64,000 nt of DNA from Endomychus coccineus (taxonomy: Eukaryota > Arthropoda > Insecta > Coleoptera > Endomychidae). Positions within the stretch are counted from its first letter, which is position 1. Each line of letters begins with the position of its first letter. The translations under genes and the position numbers were made by a program. This document shows, in pieces, positions 9,801 to 19,849 of this stretch. The stretch covers positions 167,657,962 to 167,721,961 of the forward strand of contig OY294068.1 of the NCBI GenBank assembly GCA_958510875.1, in the 5' to 3' direction. Below the pieces are notes generated by a model, which made no database searches, had not been told where the DNA came from, and saw nothing but the letters and a program-made list of their open reading frames with translations.

Positions 9801-12800
9801 GGTAAAATGACTGTACTAAATGAGGAATCTTTGCTTGTTTTTTATACATTTTTCTTATGAAACGAACCAAATTGTTTTCATAAGAGAAAGTTTTGGAATA
9901 AAAATATTTTCAATTGATACTATACGTATTTAATTTACTTCATAATATGTAATACCACAGTCGTTCTGTTGATCAAAGTAGATTTCTCTTAATATTTTCA
10001 TAGAACACTGAAACATTTGATCTGATGGTTGGGTAAATCATTTATATGTAATTTAAAAAATAGTTGTTTATATTTAGAAGCCCTCAAACTATGAATTGAA
10101 ATAATGTTTGTTTTTAGTTTATAATGAAGAAGAAGAATCTTTATATGTTCATCATGATATATTACTTCCGGCGTTTCCATTATGTGTAGAATGGTTAAAT
10201 TACGAGCCTAATTCTCCAAAAGGAAGTTATTGTGCTGTAGGTTCGATGTCACCTATTATAGAAGTTTGGGATTTAGATATTGTAAATTGTATAGAACCAG
10301 CTTTTACTTTGGGCCAAAGTGCTAATCGAAAGAAAAGGCGTGCACATATTGGTCATGAAGATGCTGTGCTTGCATTGGCTTGGAATAGAACATATGACCA
10401 TGTATTAGCAAGTGCATCAGTTGATAAAAGTATATTGTTGTGGGATATGGAACATAAAACTCCAAGTACTACAATTAGTGCTTTTGATGATAAAGTGCAA
10501 TGTTTAGACTGGCATAAACTGGAAGGGCAGACATTATTAGCAGGTAATTTTTCCTTAGACTAAAAGAGTGCAGCTTTGTTGGATAATGTTCATTAATATT
10601 AAAATTCTTTTATCAAATTTACGCCACGACAGCGCTAAACATGGTACATCTATTGAATTAAAAAATATAAAAATTGGTTAAAATAACATTATACAGACGA
10701 GCCACCTCGTATATTTCTTATCCCATAGTGAGTGGAAAAATCTCCCGAAACACGTCGAATGATTTTGTTTGGGGGACATCTTTTGACGTATATTTGAGGC
10801 TTGAACGAGCAACCCCCTAATAGTGGCGCTTCAACCCCTCGAAATTGAATAGGGGAGAGGAGTTGAGTGATACGTCATTTGAAAGGTCTTGGAAGCCTCT
10901 TTACAACGGTGTATGAAAAACAGCAAGTTGTGTTGCCTAACTTGGGTAGAATCAGCTGAGTGCCAAGCAGTACGTAATTTCGGGGAAATACTGAATTTTG
11001 TGGGATAAGTGAAAGGAGAGAGATAGGACGGACGGGGTCGGGGAGTCAGTCTTGGTTTGGCACTGCGAGAGATCACCACGCTTTTACGAACTTTAGACAC
11101 GCAATTTATCATAGAAGGGCAATTGAGTTATTCACGTTTAGTGTTTTGTTTATTTGATTGTTTTTATTAAGAGTTTTGTGACTTATGTTGTATTTTATCA
11201 ACATGGAAAACCAATGTGAGAACGACCCTTTGATATACATAACATATAAAATACTTACAAGGAAATATAAAACGAATCATGTTGATGCTGAGAGGTTTGC
11301 AAGTTTATTTAATGTTTGAAATCAAATACAAATGTAAAAATTTGTTTTGTAATAAGCCATCTTTTAAGAACCTTCTTAAAAAGTGCCTTATTGATAATAC
11401 ATTTATGGTTCGCAGGTATTATTATAAGCCTTAATGGCCTTGTATGCAGGTCATCTCTGGAAAAGTACGGTTTAATCTACAGGATTTCAGAGTTGTGATC
11501 GATTTCTTGTTTCAATTCTGCAATTTGTATATTGGTTGGAGCTCTTAATAAATAGTTTTCTGTGTTTTAACAAAGCGTACCAAGACTTAACAGGGTGGGT
11601 CAATCAAAACGAAACACGGTCGATATCTCATATACAGTTCGTTGGACCCGTCGATTTTTATTTCCCGGGGGAAAGATTTGGGTCATATCATCAACCTTGT
11701 AACTTTCACCCCCTTGCTGGGGTGAGCTTTAACCCCAAAATCTTGAATGGGAATAGGGCTTGAGTGGTACCTTATTTAAAAGGTAATCGAATTCTCTGTT
11801 CAACGCATCTTAGTTTTACAAATTTGATGCAGCCGTTTTTGAGAACTTGAGGGAACAACAATGAAAGCAAAAAGAAAAGATTTCTCAATAATTATTACTC
11901 GATGAAAAAATTTTAAAACCCCTTGATTTTTATCTCGGAGAAGAAATCTTTTGTACATAATTGTCAACCCTGTCACTTCAACCCCCCCCCCCCGCAGGGG
12001 TGAGCTTCAACCCTTAAGTTAAAATGGGATTAAAATTCGTGTGATACCTTTAATGGTCATTAAATTCTCTTTTCAGCAAATCCAACATAATATATTAACT
12101 TTAATTTGTCTTTATTATTTATTTTAATAAGGAATTGTTTTCTACGTTCCTCAATCCTTTTACCATTGACAAAAGGTAATGTAAAATCTAATTTTTTTTT
12201 TGTATAGAATTTATAAATTTTACAGTTCCTTAGAAGTTCCGAGTATTTACATTTAATTCATTTCAATTTAGTATCTCACAGGGTTTTGTCTGTGACTAAA
12301 CTTCATTTTGATCAGAAAGGGGTTTATTCTACTGCAGAAAGAGTATCGCTGATTGAACTGTATTATGAAAATGGTAGATGTGCTAATATTGCAGCACAGG
12401 TATTCAATGAAATCAATCCAAATAAACATGATAACCGAAAATTCATAATTGAGCTGGTAGCAAAATTTAGGGAGACAGGATCAGTGACAAACCATACCGT
12501 AAAGCTAAGCTCAAAATGAATAATTTCTTCCAGAAAAACAATGTTATTACATGAAATTAAAGTAAAAATTGATAAAAATCTCTTATCAGTGTTGACTTAT
12601 TAACTAACTTAATTGTAGTATCATTTGACTTTTAATCACATGTTAATTTAAGGGTTGAAGCTTATTTCTGCGGGACATTGGAGAGGCTGAGTTGAAAATA
12701 AGCGAAAAAAACATTTTTCTCGCTATAAAAATTAACGGATCTCAACATTTTATCACCGAGCAATAATATTTGTTTTCATTGTTCTTCCCTTATTTTCTCA

Positions 12801-15800
12801 AAAACGGCTGCATCAAATTTTTAAAACTAAGATGCGTTGAACGGAGAATTCGATTATTAAAATAAGGCACCACTCTACCCCTATTCCCATTTAAGATTTT
12901 GGGGTTAAAGCTCACCCCCACGAGGGGGTGAAAGTTACAAGACTGATGATATGGGCAAAATCTTTCCTCCATGAAATAAAAATCGACGGGTCCAAGCAAT
13001 TTTTTTTTAAACGAACGGTATATGAGATATCGGCCGTATTTCGTTTTGATTGGTATAATTTATGCTAAGCTCTCAAGTTTTTTTACTTTTGGATTCGGAA
13101 CCAGTTGAGCCTAATTGAATTAGTTACAATGGGTGAAGTAAGGCGTTTTTAAATGATTTGAAACTGCTTAAAATTTTTCTAGAGGTTCATTTCTCAAAGG
13201 TCATTGAAAAGTGGTGCCAAACTGTCCGCTTGGATGGGAGTAAGTAAGTGGTTCCTTTCCTGTCAATTTTCTTTCATTCCCGTTTTGAGTTATAGAAAAA
13301 TGCTGCGTTACTGTTGAGGGGGAATCTTTACTGTACATTAGCGACTAGCGACACATTCCACTTAGTATGGCAACAATGTTCCAATCAGTATGGCAGTTGC
13401 AGTTCCAATTTTTTCATAGTGGAATTGAGTATCAGAAAATAAAACTGGAACTATTAGATTGTCCTAAAATTGCAGTTGTTTCTCAGTATGGTAGACTTTT
13501 ATAGGTAGAGCATGTATGGCACCTGATGATTTTCAAGTTGCTCTCCACAAAGTATGGCACCTGGCGATATTCGAGGATATAAACTGAGCCTAGAAAATGT
13601 TCTACTTTAATTAGGTTTGAACCTGAGATTATATCACAGTCTCCAAGATTGATAGGAAAATGATGAAAAAATTAAGCTGCTCTCCACAAAATTTTCTTTG
13701 AATAGACATTCTAGATTGAAAGAATTCTTCATATAGTAATATCACTGTCTTACAAATAAATTATTGCAGGTGGTTGTGATCATCAGGTCAAAGTTTTTGA
13801 CTGTAGAACTCCAGAAAAACATTTAACATGGAAATTAGATGGTGAAATTGAAAGGTTGATATGGAATCCACTGCAGCCCTACATGTTTGTGGCTGGCACA
13901 AGTGTGGGAACCTTACAGGGTTTTGATTGTAGAAAAGGTATGTGAGTACAATGTAAGAAAATATTAGTCATTAGTGCACTTTGGAATTCATATAAATATA
14001 ATGAATTTATTTTGGTTCATACAATTTTGTATATACAAGTATATTGAAACATTCAAGTTCATCTATAACATATCACAAAATATATACATAACAGCTATTT
14101 ACTTTGGATGTTTGGACTAAATCATTGTCATTAAATGATTCATGTTCACAAATTAAACTACAATAGAATTTTTGAGCTTACATATTTCAACTAGAATGGG
14201 ATGTCATTATGGGACCAATTTTTCAAATGTTCAATGTATTTTCGCTTTTCAATTCAATGACTGACACATTACCAATTTGGTCTATAGACTTTAGCTGTAG
14301 ATACATAATTTCTGTTACAAAGTACCAGGATTGGACGGGCCTTTCCATCCTTCATACATGCAGTCTAGATATCTCAATTTACCTGGGAAAATATTCAGGC
14401 AATGGTATCACATTCAGATATTTCCCTGGCGAAATCATACCGCCCGATTAGCCTGATGTCTTTTTTTCTCCTAAAGACGTTATAAAAATTATTTGAAAGA
14501 GAATACTGCCCTTTATTATTACCCGATTCACACAAACCGACATGCTTATACCCAAGGAAAATCAACAGAATCGGCTTTGCACATGGCTGCCAACCGAATC
14601 GAAAGAACGCTGGGAAGTAAAATGTCCAAATACTATCTAAGTCAAATAGTAACAAACATCTGACTTGCAGTCATTCCTGAAAAGATTACGTCATCGCCGT
14701 GCTCTGCCGACTGCGCCAACTATCCAGAATTTTTCTTATCTACCTACTATGTACATAATGTTAGAATAATTACTCAACTAAATACAAAAATCTTCAAAAA
14801 GTGTTTTGAATTATTTGCGTACATGTAACAACCTTTTTTTGAATTTGTGTACATGAAAAAAATCATTACGTGTACGTAACTTTTAATCACGTAATAAACT
14901 TGAAAGAGTTCACACTGGATACACTATAAAATTATAAATGAGGAACAATCGCCCTTATTTTTTAGCGGATAAGGGTGATTTCTCATTTATAGTGTTTTAA
15001 ACACATGTCATTCAACCCTCACTTATAATTTAAAATCTCTTCAACTCGAACTTGCGTTTACTCTGATGATGGCTACTTGGTAGCTGAAAGCTGCTCAATA
15101 CTTAAACAGTATTTTTAGTGGATAACATTGATTGATTCTTATTTATAGTGTTATAGTGTATCCACAGTGTGAACTTTCACACGAAACGTGCGAAACGTCG
15201 GCATCAAGTCGAGCTATTGTGACGCGCAATCCATCCGGAAGACAAGATTTTTCAAGATTAGCTGTCCGCGGAAGCCTACTATCCAAGATAAAACTCTTTC
15301 ATAGTTTATTCGAACTGTTTGAGTTGGCAAAAGATAATTCGAGTTAAGAAGAGTTGATCGTAATTGATATTGAAAGTCTTAGTTGACAGTGTCCCGTAAC
15401 GATTCCTGTGAGAAGACGTAGTTACTTCTTGAACAGTCTCAAGTAACATTCGGATTTTTTTTTGGAGAAGGTGTATTCATTTCTTCTTTGGCCTGTCTCA
15501 AACTGGGGTGTCATCCCATCGTTAATTGTGTTTTTACATCTGCGATTATTGAACTTCCTCGGGGTTTCCCCGAGCCGGCTCACCTGCCTCATAATTGTCT
15601 CCGGCTCAATATAGTTGACTCACGATGTTGTGGCTTTGTAGTAATAGTTTGAAAATAATCTTGTTTCTACTTTGCTTTGCCGTAAAGATTTCAATGTCTT
15701 CCGGCTGATATGGTTTATATTTTCAGCTTACCTCATGCTTGACAGCACAGGTTTCAGGTGGGAATACTGTTGCATATTTCTTTAGGCCCAAGGGGTATTG

Positions 15801-16378
15801 TTATGGATAATATCAGCATAGTGATGATTTTACATAAGAAGTATGCTTTGACATTTAGACGAAAATTGTTGATTGACAATAATTAATAACAAATCATCTC
15901 ATTCAATTTGTTTTTCAGGCCACCTATGGTCTGTAGCAGCTCATGAGAAAGAAATTACTGGATTAGCAATCAGTGGTCAATGTCCAGGTTTGCTCGTTAC
16001 TGCATCTCCAGATATGACATTGAAAGTGTGGGACATCGCTGATGGAAATGCGCCTACACTGATCAATCAGAAAGATTTTAATGTAGGAACATTACATTGC
16101 TTAGATTTATCTCCGAATTCGCCATTTGTAGTATCTGCTGGTGGAGACAAGAAATCAAATAATTTCCTTGTTTACGATCTACAAAATATAGATGATGGTA
16201 AGTTGTTCCTACTATGACACACCAACCCTTTCAATTTTTGAATTAATAATGAAGCTAACGGAATGGGTACATATTATTTTACTAATTCACCATTTTATTT
16301 TCAGTAAAGTATAGGTTTGGAACGAGGCAGCTAATAGAATTACAAGTGGAAGAAAGCTTAAACAGTAAAACCATTTGA
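6798..16378 (+). CDS. PWP1: Periodic tryptophan protein 1 (PWP1), eight exons
   Basis: PWP1 is a nucleolar WD40 protein needed for ribosome biogenesis and rRNA transcription. Exons are 6798-6890, 6957-7015, 7066-7172, 7623-7799, 10118-10543, 13770-13937, 15919-16197 and 16305-16378. Every junction has GT and AG and keeps phase, giving 460 residues. Landmarks are the N-terminal [10 protein letters not shown], an acidic stretch ending FDKYDDDD (about 78-85), SDNLILVG, then [31 protein letters not shown], the WD unit [38 protein letters not shown], and the C-terminal [11 protein letters not shown]. The order matches animal PWP1 throughout. Introns are 66, 50, 450, 2318, 3226, 1981 and 107 bp. 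The three largest are enlarged by transposons, but no exon is disrupted. An AATAAA lies 30 bp after the stop (16408-16413). Confidence 0.95.
6957..7015 (+). CDS. PWP1: PWP1 exon 2
   Basis: Encodes [19 protein letters not shown] plus two bases of the next codon, matching the family's LSKEE...I...KL helix. Donor GTGAGT at 7016; the following intron is only 50 bp. Confidence 0.85.
7066..7172 (+). CDS. PWP1: PWP1 exon 3
   Basis: Begins after TATTTCAG and encodes [14 protein letters not shown] and then the acidic [10 protein letters not shown] motif, the equivalent of LDKYDEE in vertebrates. Donor GTAAGA at 7173. Confidence 0.85.
7623..7799 (+). CDS. PWP1: PWP1 exon 4
   Basis: Begins after TTTCTTTCAG. 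Encodes [16 protein letters not shown], an acidic serine-rich linker, and [15 protein letters not shown]...LEVY before donor GTAACA at 7800. Confidence 0.85.
7989..9812. mobile_element. Nested fold-back element in PWP1 intron 4
   Basis: Outer arms 7989-8225 and 9547-9812 are inverted copies. Both start with GTCATTTTACC (complement GGTAAAATGAC at the right end) and share the CAAACAAAAGTTGTTCGGC / GCCGAACAATTTTTGTTTG block. Inside, a second inverted pair (about 8308-8750 and 9030-9297) shares AGTAGCAGAACTT and TTCGATGCAGAATTCAAATC. Its right end reads CTGGGACATCCTGTA within a TA-rich tract, typical of Tc1/mariner-superfamily ends at TA targets. The left end (TAGGTCCCAGGTG) is worn. No transposase frame remains, so both parts look non-autonomous. 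The spacer 8751-9029 shows nothing recognisable. If transcribed with PWP1, the intron RNA could fold into a hairpin hundreds of base pairs long. Confidence 0.75.
10118..10543 (+). CDS. PWP1: PWP1 exon 5 (first WD repeats)
   Basis: Encodes residues about 146-287: [49 protein letters not shown], a basic KKRRAH patch, [26 protein letters not shown] and [17 protein letters not shown]. Acceptor TTTTTAG, donor GTAATT. This is the longest exon and the strongest identifier of the gene. Confidence 0.95.
10691..11120. mobile_element. Single arm of a TACAG-type transposon
   Basis: Begins TATACAGACGAGCCACCTCG, resembling the worn TACAGGGTG... ends of insect Tc1/mariner-like repeats. It contains GC-rich CTTCAACCCCTCG sequence related to the CTTCAACCC blocks of the neighbouring fold-back at 11590-13065. 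No matching second end was found, so this is likely a truncated copy. Confidence 0.4.
11590..13065. mobile_element. Fold-back transposon remnant in PWP1 intron 5
   Basis: Arms at about 11590-12025 and 12645-13065 are inverted copies. The left end has AGGGTGGGTCAATCAAAACG and the right end the complement of CCAATCAAAACGAAATACGG. Shared inner blocks include AAACGGCTGCATCAAATTT (and its complement) and the CACCCCC...GGGGTGA region. The interior 12026-12644 carries one transposase-like fragment. A poly-C run lies near 11985-11996. The long arms and missing catalytic domain point to a non-autonomous derivative. Confidence 0.75.
12286..12519 (+). pseudogene. DUF4817/HTH-like transposase fragment
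   Basis: The frame reads [18 protein letters not shown], then [13 protein letters not shown] and [15 protein letters not shown]. This is the N-terminal helix-turn-helix (DUF4817-like) layout of Tc1/mariner-superfamily transposases (...E.V.LI..Y...GR.A...F....P......I..LV..FRETGSV). No ATG opens it, and it stops after LSSK without a DDE domain. It lies inside the fold-back at 11590-13065. Related domains occur at the N-terminus of the transposases near 33.8 and 40.0 kb. Confidence 0.55.
13066..13769. repeat. PWP1 intron 5 tail with repeated AGTATGGCA motif
   Basis: The 9-mer AGTATGGCA or a near variant recurs at about 13364, 13387, 13485, 13513 and 13551. Longer blocks such as GTATGGCACCTG.CGAT and GCTCTCCACAAA occur twice. 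It looks like a decayed local duplication array. The PWP1 acceptor follows at 13769. Confidence 0.45.
13770..13937 (+). CDS. PWP1: PWP1 exon 6 (WD repeat)
   Basis: Encodes [18 protein letters not shown] and then [15 protein letters not shown]...[11 protein letters not shown]. Acceptor ATTGCAG, donor GTATGT. Matches the family's YDCRSP...GQIERVTWN segment. Confidence 0.9.
13938..14329. other. PWP1 intron 6, first part
   Basis: AT-rich intron sequence; nothing recognised before the retrotransposon fragment. Confidence 0.4.
14330..14700 (+). pseudogene. Non-LTR reverse-transcriptase fragment
   Basis: Plus-strand translation gives [10 protein letters not shown] followed by LLKTL.KLFER, the conserved RT finger motif ([19 protein letters not shown]). 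After a frame change it gives [18 protein letters not shown] and NRIERTLGS, matching the H..QHAY..GKSTE.ALH motif. At least one frameshift and a stop are present, so this is a dead, truncated copy within PWP1 intron 6. Confidence 0.6.
14902..15178 (+). mobile_element. Penelope-like element terminal repeat (family 1)
   Basis: Outer inverted arms lie at 14902-14929 and 15151-15178 (GTTCACACTG.GATACACTATAA). An inner hairpin at 14934-14990 carries GATAAGGGTGATT and its complement. The core 15054-15120 (CTGATGATGGCTACTTGGTA...CAGTATTTTTAGTGG) recurs at both ends of the Penelope-like element at 49.3-51.6 kb, which identifies it as a PLE terminal repeat. It holds a hammerhead-like ribozyme core. 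Confidence 0.6.
15054..15106 (+). ncRNA. Hammerhead-ribozyme-like motif, family 1
   Basis: CTGATGA (15063-15069) is followed by a helix II hairpin (GCTAC, loop TTGG-type, GTAGC; 15073-15084) and GAAA (15086-15089). Next is a one-pair helix III (G15090-C15094 around CTG), then U95-C96, with predicted cleavage before A97. The upstream TTTACT (15057-15062) can pair with the AATA after the cleavage site through one mismatch, forming a short helix I. All invariant core positions are present. Hammerheads are known in Penelope-like element ends; activity here is untested. Confidence 0.55.
15180..15310 (+). mobile_element. Penelope-like terminal fragment (family 2)
   Basis: Contains GCGAAACGTCGGCATCAAGT and then GAGCTATTGTGACGCGCAAT...TCAAGATTAGCTGTCCGCGGAAG. 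The same sequence follows the hammerhead core of the PLE end near 41.76-41.87 kb (minus) and occurs at 17405-17500 (plus). The upstream CTGAAGA half of the motif is missing here. Confidence 0.5.
15311..15918. other. PWP1 intron 6, last part
   Basis: Mixed-composition sequence with one short GC hairpin (CTCGGGG TTT CCCCGAG, 15558-15574). It may be further PLE-derived sequence, but no coding motif was recognised. It ends at the TTTTTCAG acceptor of PWP1 exon 7. Confidence 0.35.
15919..16197 (+). CDS. PWP1: PWP1 exon 7 (WD repeats)
   Basis: Encodes about 93 residues: [72 protein letters not shown]. Matches the family's AHNDEISGLDLS and TASADKYVKIWDI blades. Donor GTAAGT. Confidence 0.93.
16305..16378 (+). 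CDS. PWP1: PWP1 exon 8 (C-terminus)
   Basis: After TTATTTTCAG it encodes [18 protein letters not shown] then LNSKTI and a TGA at 16376-16378. This corresponds to the AFGRRERL tail of other PWP1 proteins. Too short to be seen by ORF length alone; supported by phase and homology. Confidence 0.85.
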
Positions 16379-16407
16379 ATATGAATAAGTTTAATGGAAA
16401 ACTTTCC

Positions 16408-16413
16408 AATAAA
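16408..16413 (+). terminator. PWP1 polyadenylation signal
   Basis: Canonical AATAAA 30 bp after the PWP1 stop codon. Confidence 0.6.
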
Positions 16414-16894
16414 AGATTTTGAAAACCAAAACACTTCTTTAAATCAACCTTATTAAAATATTAGTCTACTTGTTTGACATTTCCAATCTCTTCCTTATTC
16501 ACTAGTATCCTAATCATGAATAATTAAAATCATCTCTAGCTCTTCATATCATGACAACTATAAGTAACTGAGAAACATTTTATTTTAACTTCCCTCATTA
16601 TAACTCACTAGTAAAGGGATGTAATGGTCCTGAAAAAGGTATTCTGATTTTCGCGGAAATAAATATCCGTTTGCGTATGCAACTGGGCGGACGATTGCTA
16701 CGTGCCTTTTTGTAGATCTATAAATTTACGAATCGCTTCTAAGAAGGAAAATGTTTTGAGGCAAGGCAGCCCCTTTGCAAGTGGTACTTTTAGCATCGAA
16801 TTAAGCAAATGGTACTTTCAGCATCCAATTTTTCAAATGGAAGCTATAGTATTTTATTGTAGTACCATGACAAAAGTGCTTTTCTTGTTATAAA
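16414..16894. other. Intergenic, nothing recognised
   Basis: AT-rich sequence after the PWP1 3' end and before a retrotransposon fragment. No gene seen. Confidence 0.4.
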
Positions 16895-17310
16895 TGGAAA
16901 CGAAAAATGCCAGATCTACTGGAATTACCCGATTCCGACCATCAGGTCCATACAAGCAAATAGACTTCGATAAACAAACCAAGACTGTGTCATCGAATTC
17001 TCTGTTCCGGCAGAGAAAGACGTAGTCTTTAAAGAGGAGGAAAAATTGACAAAGCTCCTGTCCGAGCTCCGGATGCTATAGCCAGGACACAAGGTCGTAT
17101 TAGTGGTTCTCATCATTGGTGTTTTGGCTGGAATTCGGTCTTCGCTGCATTCGAACTTGAAGATCATTCCGGTCTGTAAGAATTCGGCGCAGATCTTGAT
17201 AGACCCGATGCATAAGGCAGTCATTCTGGGTTCAATAAGACAGTACTTAGGGCACACGATTTGGGAACCTGAAGCTACTTACCGACCGGTATGGAGGAGT
17301 AGCTTCGGTT
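16895..17310 (+). pseudogene. 3' fragment of a non-LTR retrotransposon (copy 2)
   Basis: Shares GGAAACGAAAAATGCCAGAT, PGHKVVLVVLIIGVLAGIRS and KAVILGSIRQYLG with the fragment at 4211-4640. Here the C-terminal KAVILGS block is in frame, but the upstream part has a stop (CTATAG before PGHK). The copy is dead. It directly abuts Penelope-like sequence at 17400. Confidence 0.5.
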
Positions 17311-17399
17311 AACTGATTTGGTTTTTCTGGTGCGATTGCTGAAATATCGTCGGAGCGCGCAGCAGCCCCGACCCGGTATTAATGTAAAAAACGGAAAAA

Positions 17400-18800
17400 C
17401 CTACCTGTAATGGTTGGCGAAACGTCGGCGTCAAATCGTGCTATTGTGACGCGGAATCCATCCGGAAACCAAGATGTTTCAAGATTAGCTATCCGTGAAA
17501 GTATCATTCAAGTAAAAAGTTATATATAAAGGCAAATACCACTCGCTCATCACGAAATCTCTGAAGATATGAAGCGGACCGACATGAAACTTGGCAGATA
17601 TGTTCCTTATGCGACGTAGGCACTAGCTAAGAACGGATTTTTCTATCCCCAACGGGATTCGATTTGTCATTGTAAACCTGTTCATGGAAGAGTTGGATGT
17701 CCGGACACTGCTTCTCTAAAACCAAAACTCTGGCTGAGGTACGTCGACGATACTCTCACAATATGAACCCATGGACGAGAAAACCTGAACAAATCCTTAG
17801 AACAACAATGTTCATGACAAAATAAAATTCACGATGGGAAAAATCTAATCAGCTCCCGTTTCTAGATGTTCTAGTGAAGAAGAAAGCAGATGGTACCTTA
17901 GATACCCACTCACACGGACTGATATTTGAACTCCAGTTCTCATCATCCTGCGCAACTCAATTCGGTGGTGAAAACATTAGTTACCAGATCTTAAAGGTTA
18001 ACCGATCCTGAGAACATGAACGAAGAATGAGATCTCTCTAACAAGCGTTACGGAAAATTGTTTTTCAAGACGACAGATAATGAACGCCAGGAAATCAAGT
18101 AGAAACACAACCAAAGAACACAGGAAGACGATTTTATTGCCGTTAGAATCGCAAGGAATTTATGAGATTCCTTGTAAAGATTGCGAGAGATCATATGTTG
18201 AACAGACCAATCGAGAAAAAAAAGGCATATGAACGCTGTACGGAAAAATCAGAAAACATCGTCCTTGGCTGAGCACATGAAGACAACAGGACACAACGTA
18301 GATTTCAACAATACCAGGGTACTAGCCAACATCGAAAACTACAAAACCAGGATAACCAGAGAACTATAGAGATAGAGAAGAGGGCTCATAATATCAACAC
18401 GCGAGTTGATACCCAGGGACTATAAAAATCTTTGAAATTAATTCTGACAAACAGGAGAATTATCACAGTTCGCCGACCATCATCGAACTGCACGTCGACT
18501 GACCATGAAAATCAGGCAGGTGTGATCAACCATGAACCAATGTAGGTGCTTAACCCGTCTCAAGAACTCGGAAACATCCGTGCAGTTCTAGTAACAAGAA
18601 GCCGTAGCAAGCTATTGTCAAGCAATACCTGAAGATGGCAGATGTGATTCTGCCGAAACATCTTCAAGACCAGTGTGGTATCAGGGACCAAACATCTACG
18701 TGGAAAAAAATATTGCGCAACAGTAGAGTTCTGCGAGCCCAACACCACTGCCTGCGTTTTTTAGCGTGCCCCTAACAAGCGAGTTGCTTCTCCTGTTAAA
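17400..18800 (+). mobile_element. Decayed Penelope-like element (PLE copy B)
   Basis: The left end (17405-17500) is a family-2 PLE terminal repeat. Translation of 17640-17980 gives LFMEELDVRTLLL, LWLRYVDDT (RT catalytic motif near 17740) and THTDXYLN. 18140-18360 gives QGIYEIPCKDCERSYVEQTN, the GIY-YIG endonuclease signature, then KTTGHNVDFNNTRVLANIE. Multiple stops and frameshifts break the frame. A hammerhead-like core sits at 18621-18665 past the endonuclease. The 5' part of the RT is missing. Confidence 0.7.
18621..18700 (+). ncRNA. Hammerhead-like motif at the PLE copy B end
   Basis: CTGAAGA (18629-18635) is followed by a perfect 6-bp helix II (GGCAGA 18637-18642 with TCTGCC 18649-18654, loop TGTGAT) and GAAA (18655-18658). 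The helix III and cleavage-site half is unclear: CATCTTCAAGACCAGTGTGG could fold in several ways. Core resemblance is good; completeness is not established. Confidence 0.4.
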
Positions 18801-18817
18801 GACTTCGTGGATAGACC

Positions 18818-18851
18818 ATACAAAACCCCCAACAATACAAAACCCCCAACA
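18818..18851. repeat. 17-bp tandem duplication
   Basis: ATACAAAACCCCCAACA occurs twice back to back (18818-18834 and 18835-18851), a recent-looking perfect duplication just past the PLE remnant. Confidence 0.7.
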
Positions 18852-19212
18852 AGAGTGGGCAGTTTGAAAATGTGGCACTGCACTGACACTAACCTAATAA
18901 TGCTGATAATGCCCCCATCAGAATACATCCTCCTAAGAGTAAAGTATGGAAATTATAGAAAAAAACTTAGCAAAAAAGTTTCAGTAAGATGTAAATTTTA
19001 CTTAAAAGTTTTCAAACCTTTTTTAAATAAATGATTAGTATTATATAGTACTAATTCATGTTTTATTTTATTACACGGATTGAAAATGAAATTATTTTCT
19101 GATTTAATAGATTAATTGAGTGATTGATTATTCGATTATTTTTGTGATGATTTAATCAGTCAACGATTACTATAGTTCGATTAATCAATTCATATTTATT
19201 ATCATCTCTAGA
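18852..19212. other. Intergenic, nothing recognised
   Basis: AT-rich sequence with several ATTAATC-type short repeats near 19080-19190; no gene or transposon end was identified. Confidence 0.35.
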
Positions 19213-19690
19213 TGTGAGTATGCTGTTCATGTGAACACCGCATGCAATTGTCTACGTGCGCTCTATCTTGGAAGTGGATAGTCTATCATAGTAAGCTGCA
19301 TGCAGAATTTATTTTCAGCCATGAAAATAAATTAGTCGGCATCAAAATAGAAAGCGGCTTTGGTACACAAAGCCCAGACATGTGGCAAACCTAGTTCTCT
19401 CAACGGTCTCCCGTACAGTGTAGAGGGCGCTCCGGTATGTGTACAAATCACCACAATTTCTCTCTCCTGTCGCCCAGATAGTTAGCGTACAGAAAGGCGT
19501 GAAACAGAGCTAATAGTGTCGAGTATTTCGGCGGCCGCTCTGGCAAAAAACTCAATAACTGCTGAATCTACAATTTTTATGCTAGTAATTTTCTAGCATC
19601 ATATCTAGTTTGTGTCAAAAGTTCAAGTAGACATTTATCGTTTGGCCGCTATACGAAAAGATACCTTGTGTCATATAATCCGATTCAAGA
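19213..19690 (+). repeat. Unclassified 475-bp interspersed repeat, copy 1
   Basis: Aligns in the same orientation with 23323-23775 over its whole length. Shared blocks include CTCTATCTTGGAAGTGGATA, CGGCATCAAAATAGAAAGCG, GAGGGCGC.CCGGTA and GTCGAGTATTTCG. No ORF, inverted ends or poly-A tail was recognised. It runs straight towards the non-LTR fragment starting near 19850. Confidence 0.7.
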
Positions 19691-19849
19691 GGTCTTGATT
19701 ACGTCACGAAAATATGGAATCATCGACAAGAAATATAAAAAAAATACTTTCAGAATTACTTATATTCATTTTTCATCTATTGTTTTTCATTTTAGGTACG
19801 TAGATTCTTTTTACTTCTGTTCATATTATTTCAACCACAGCTTTGCACT

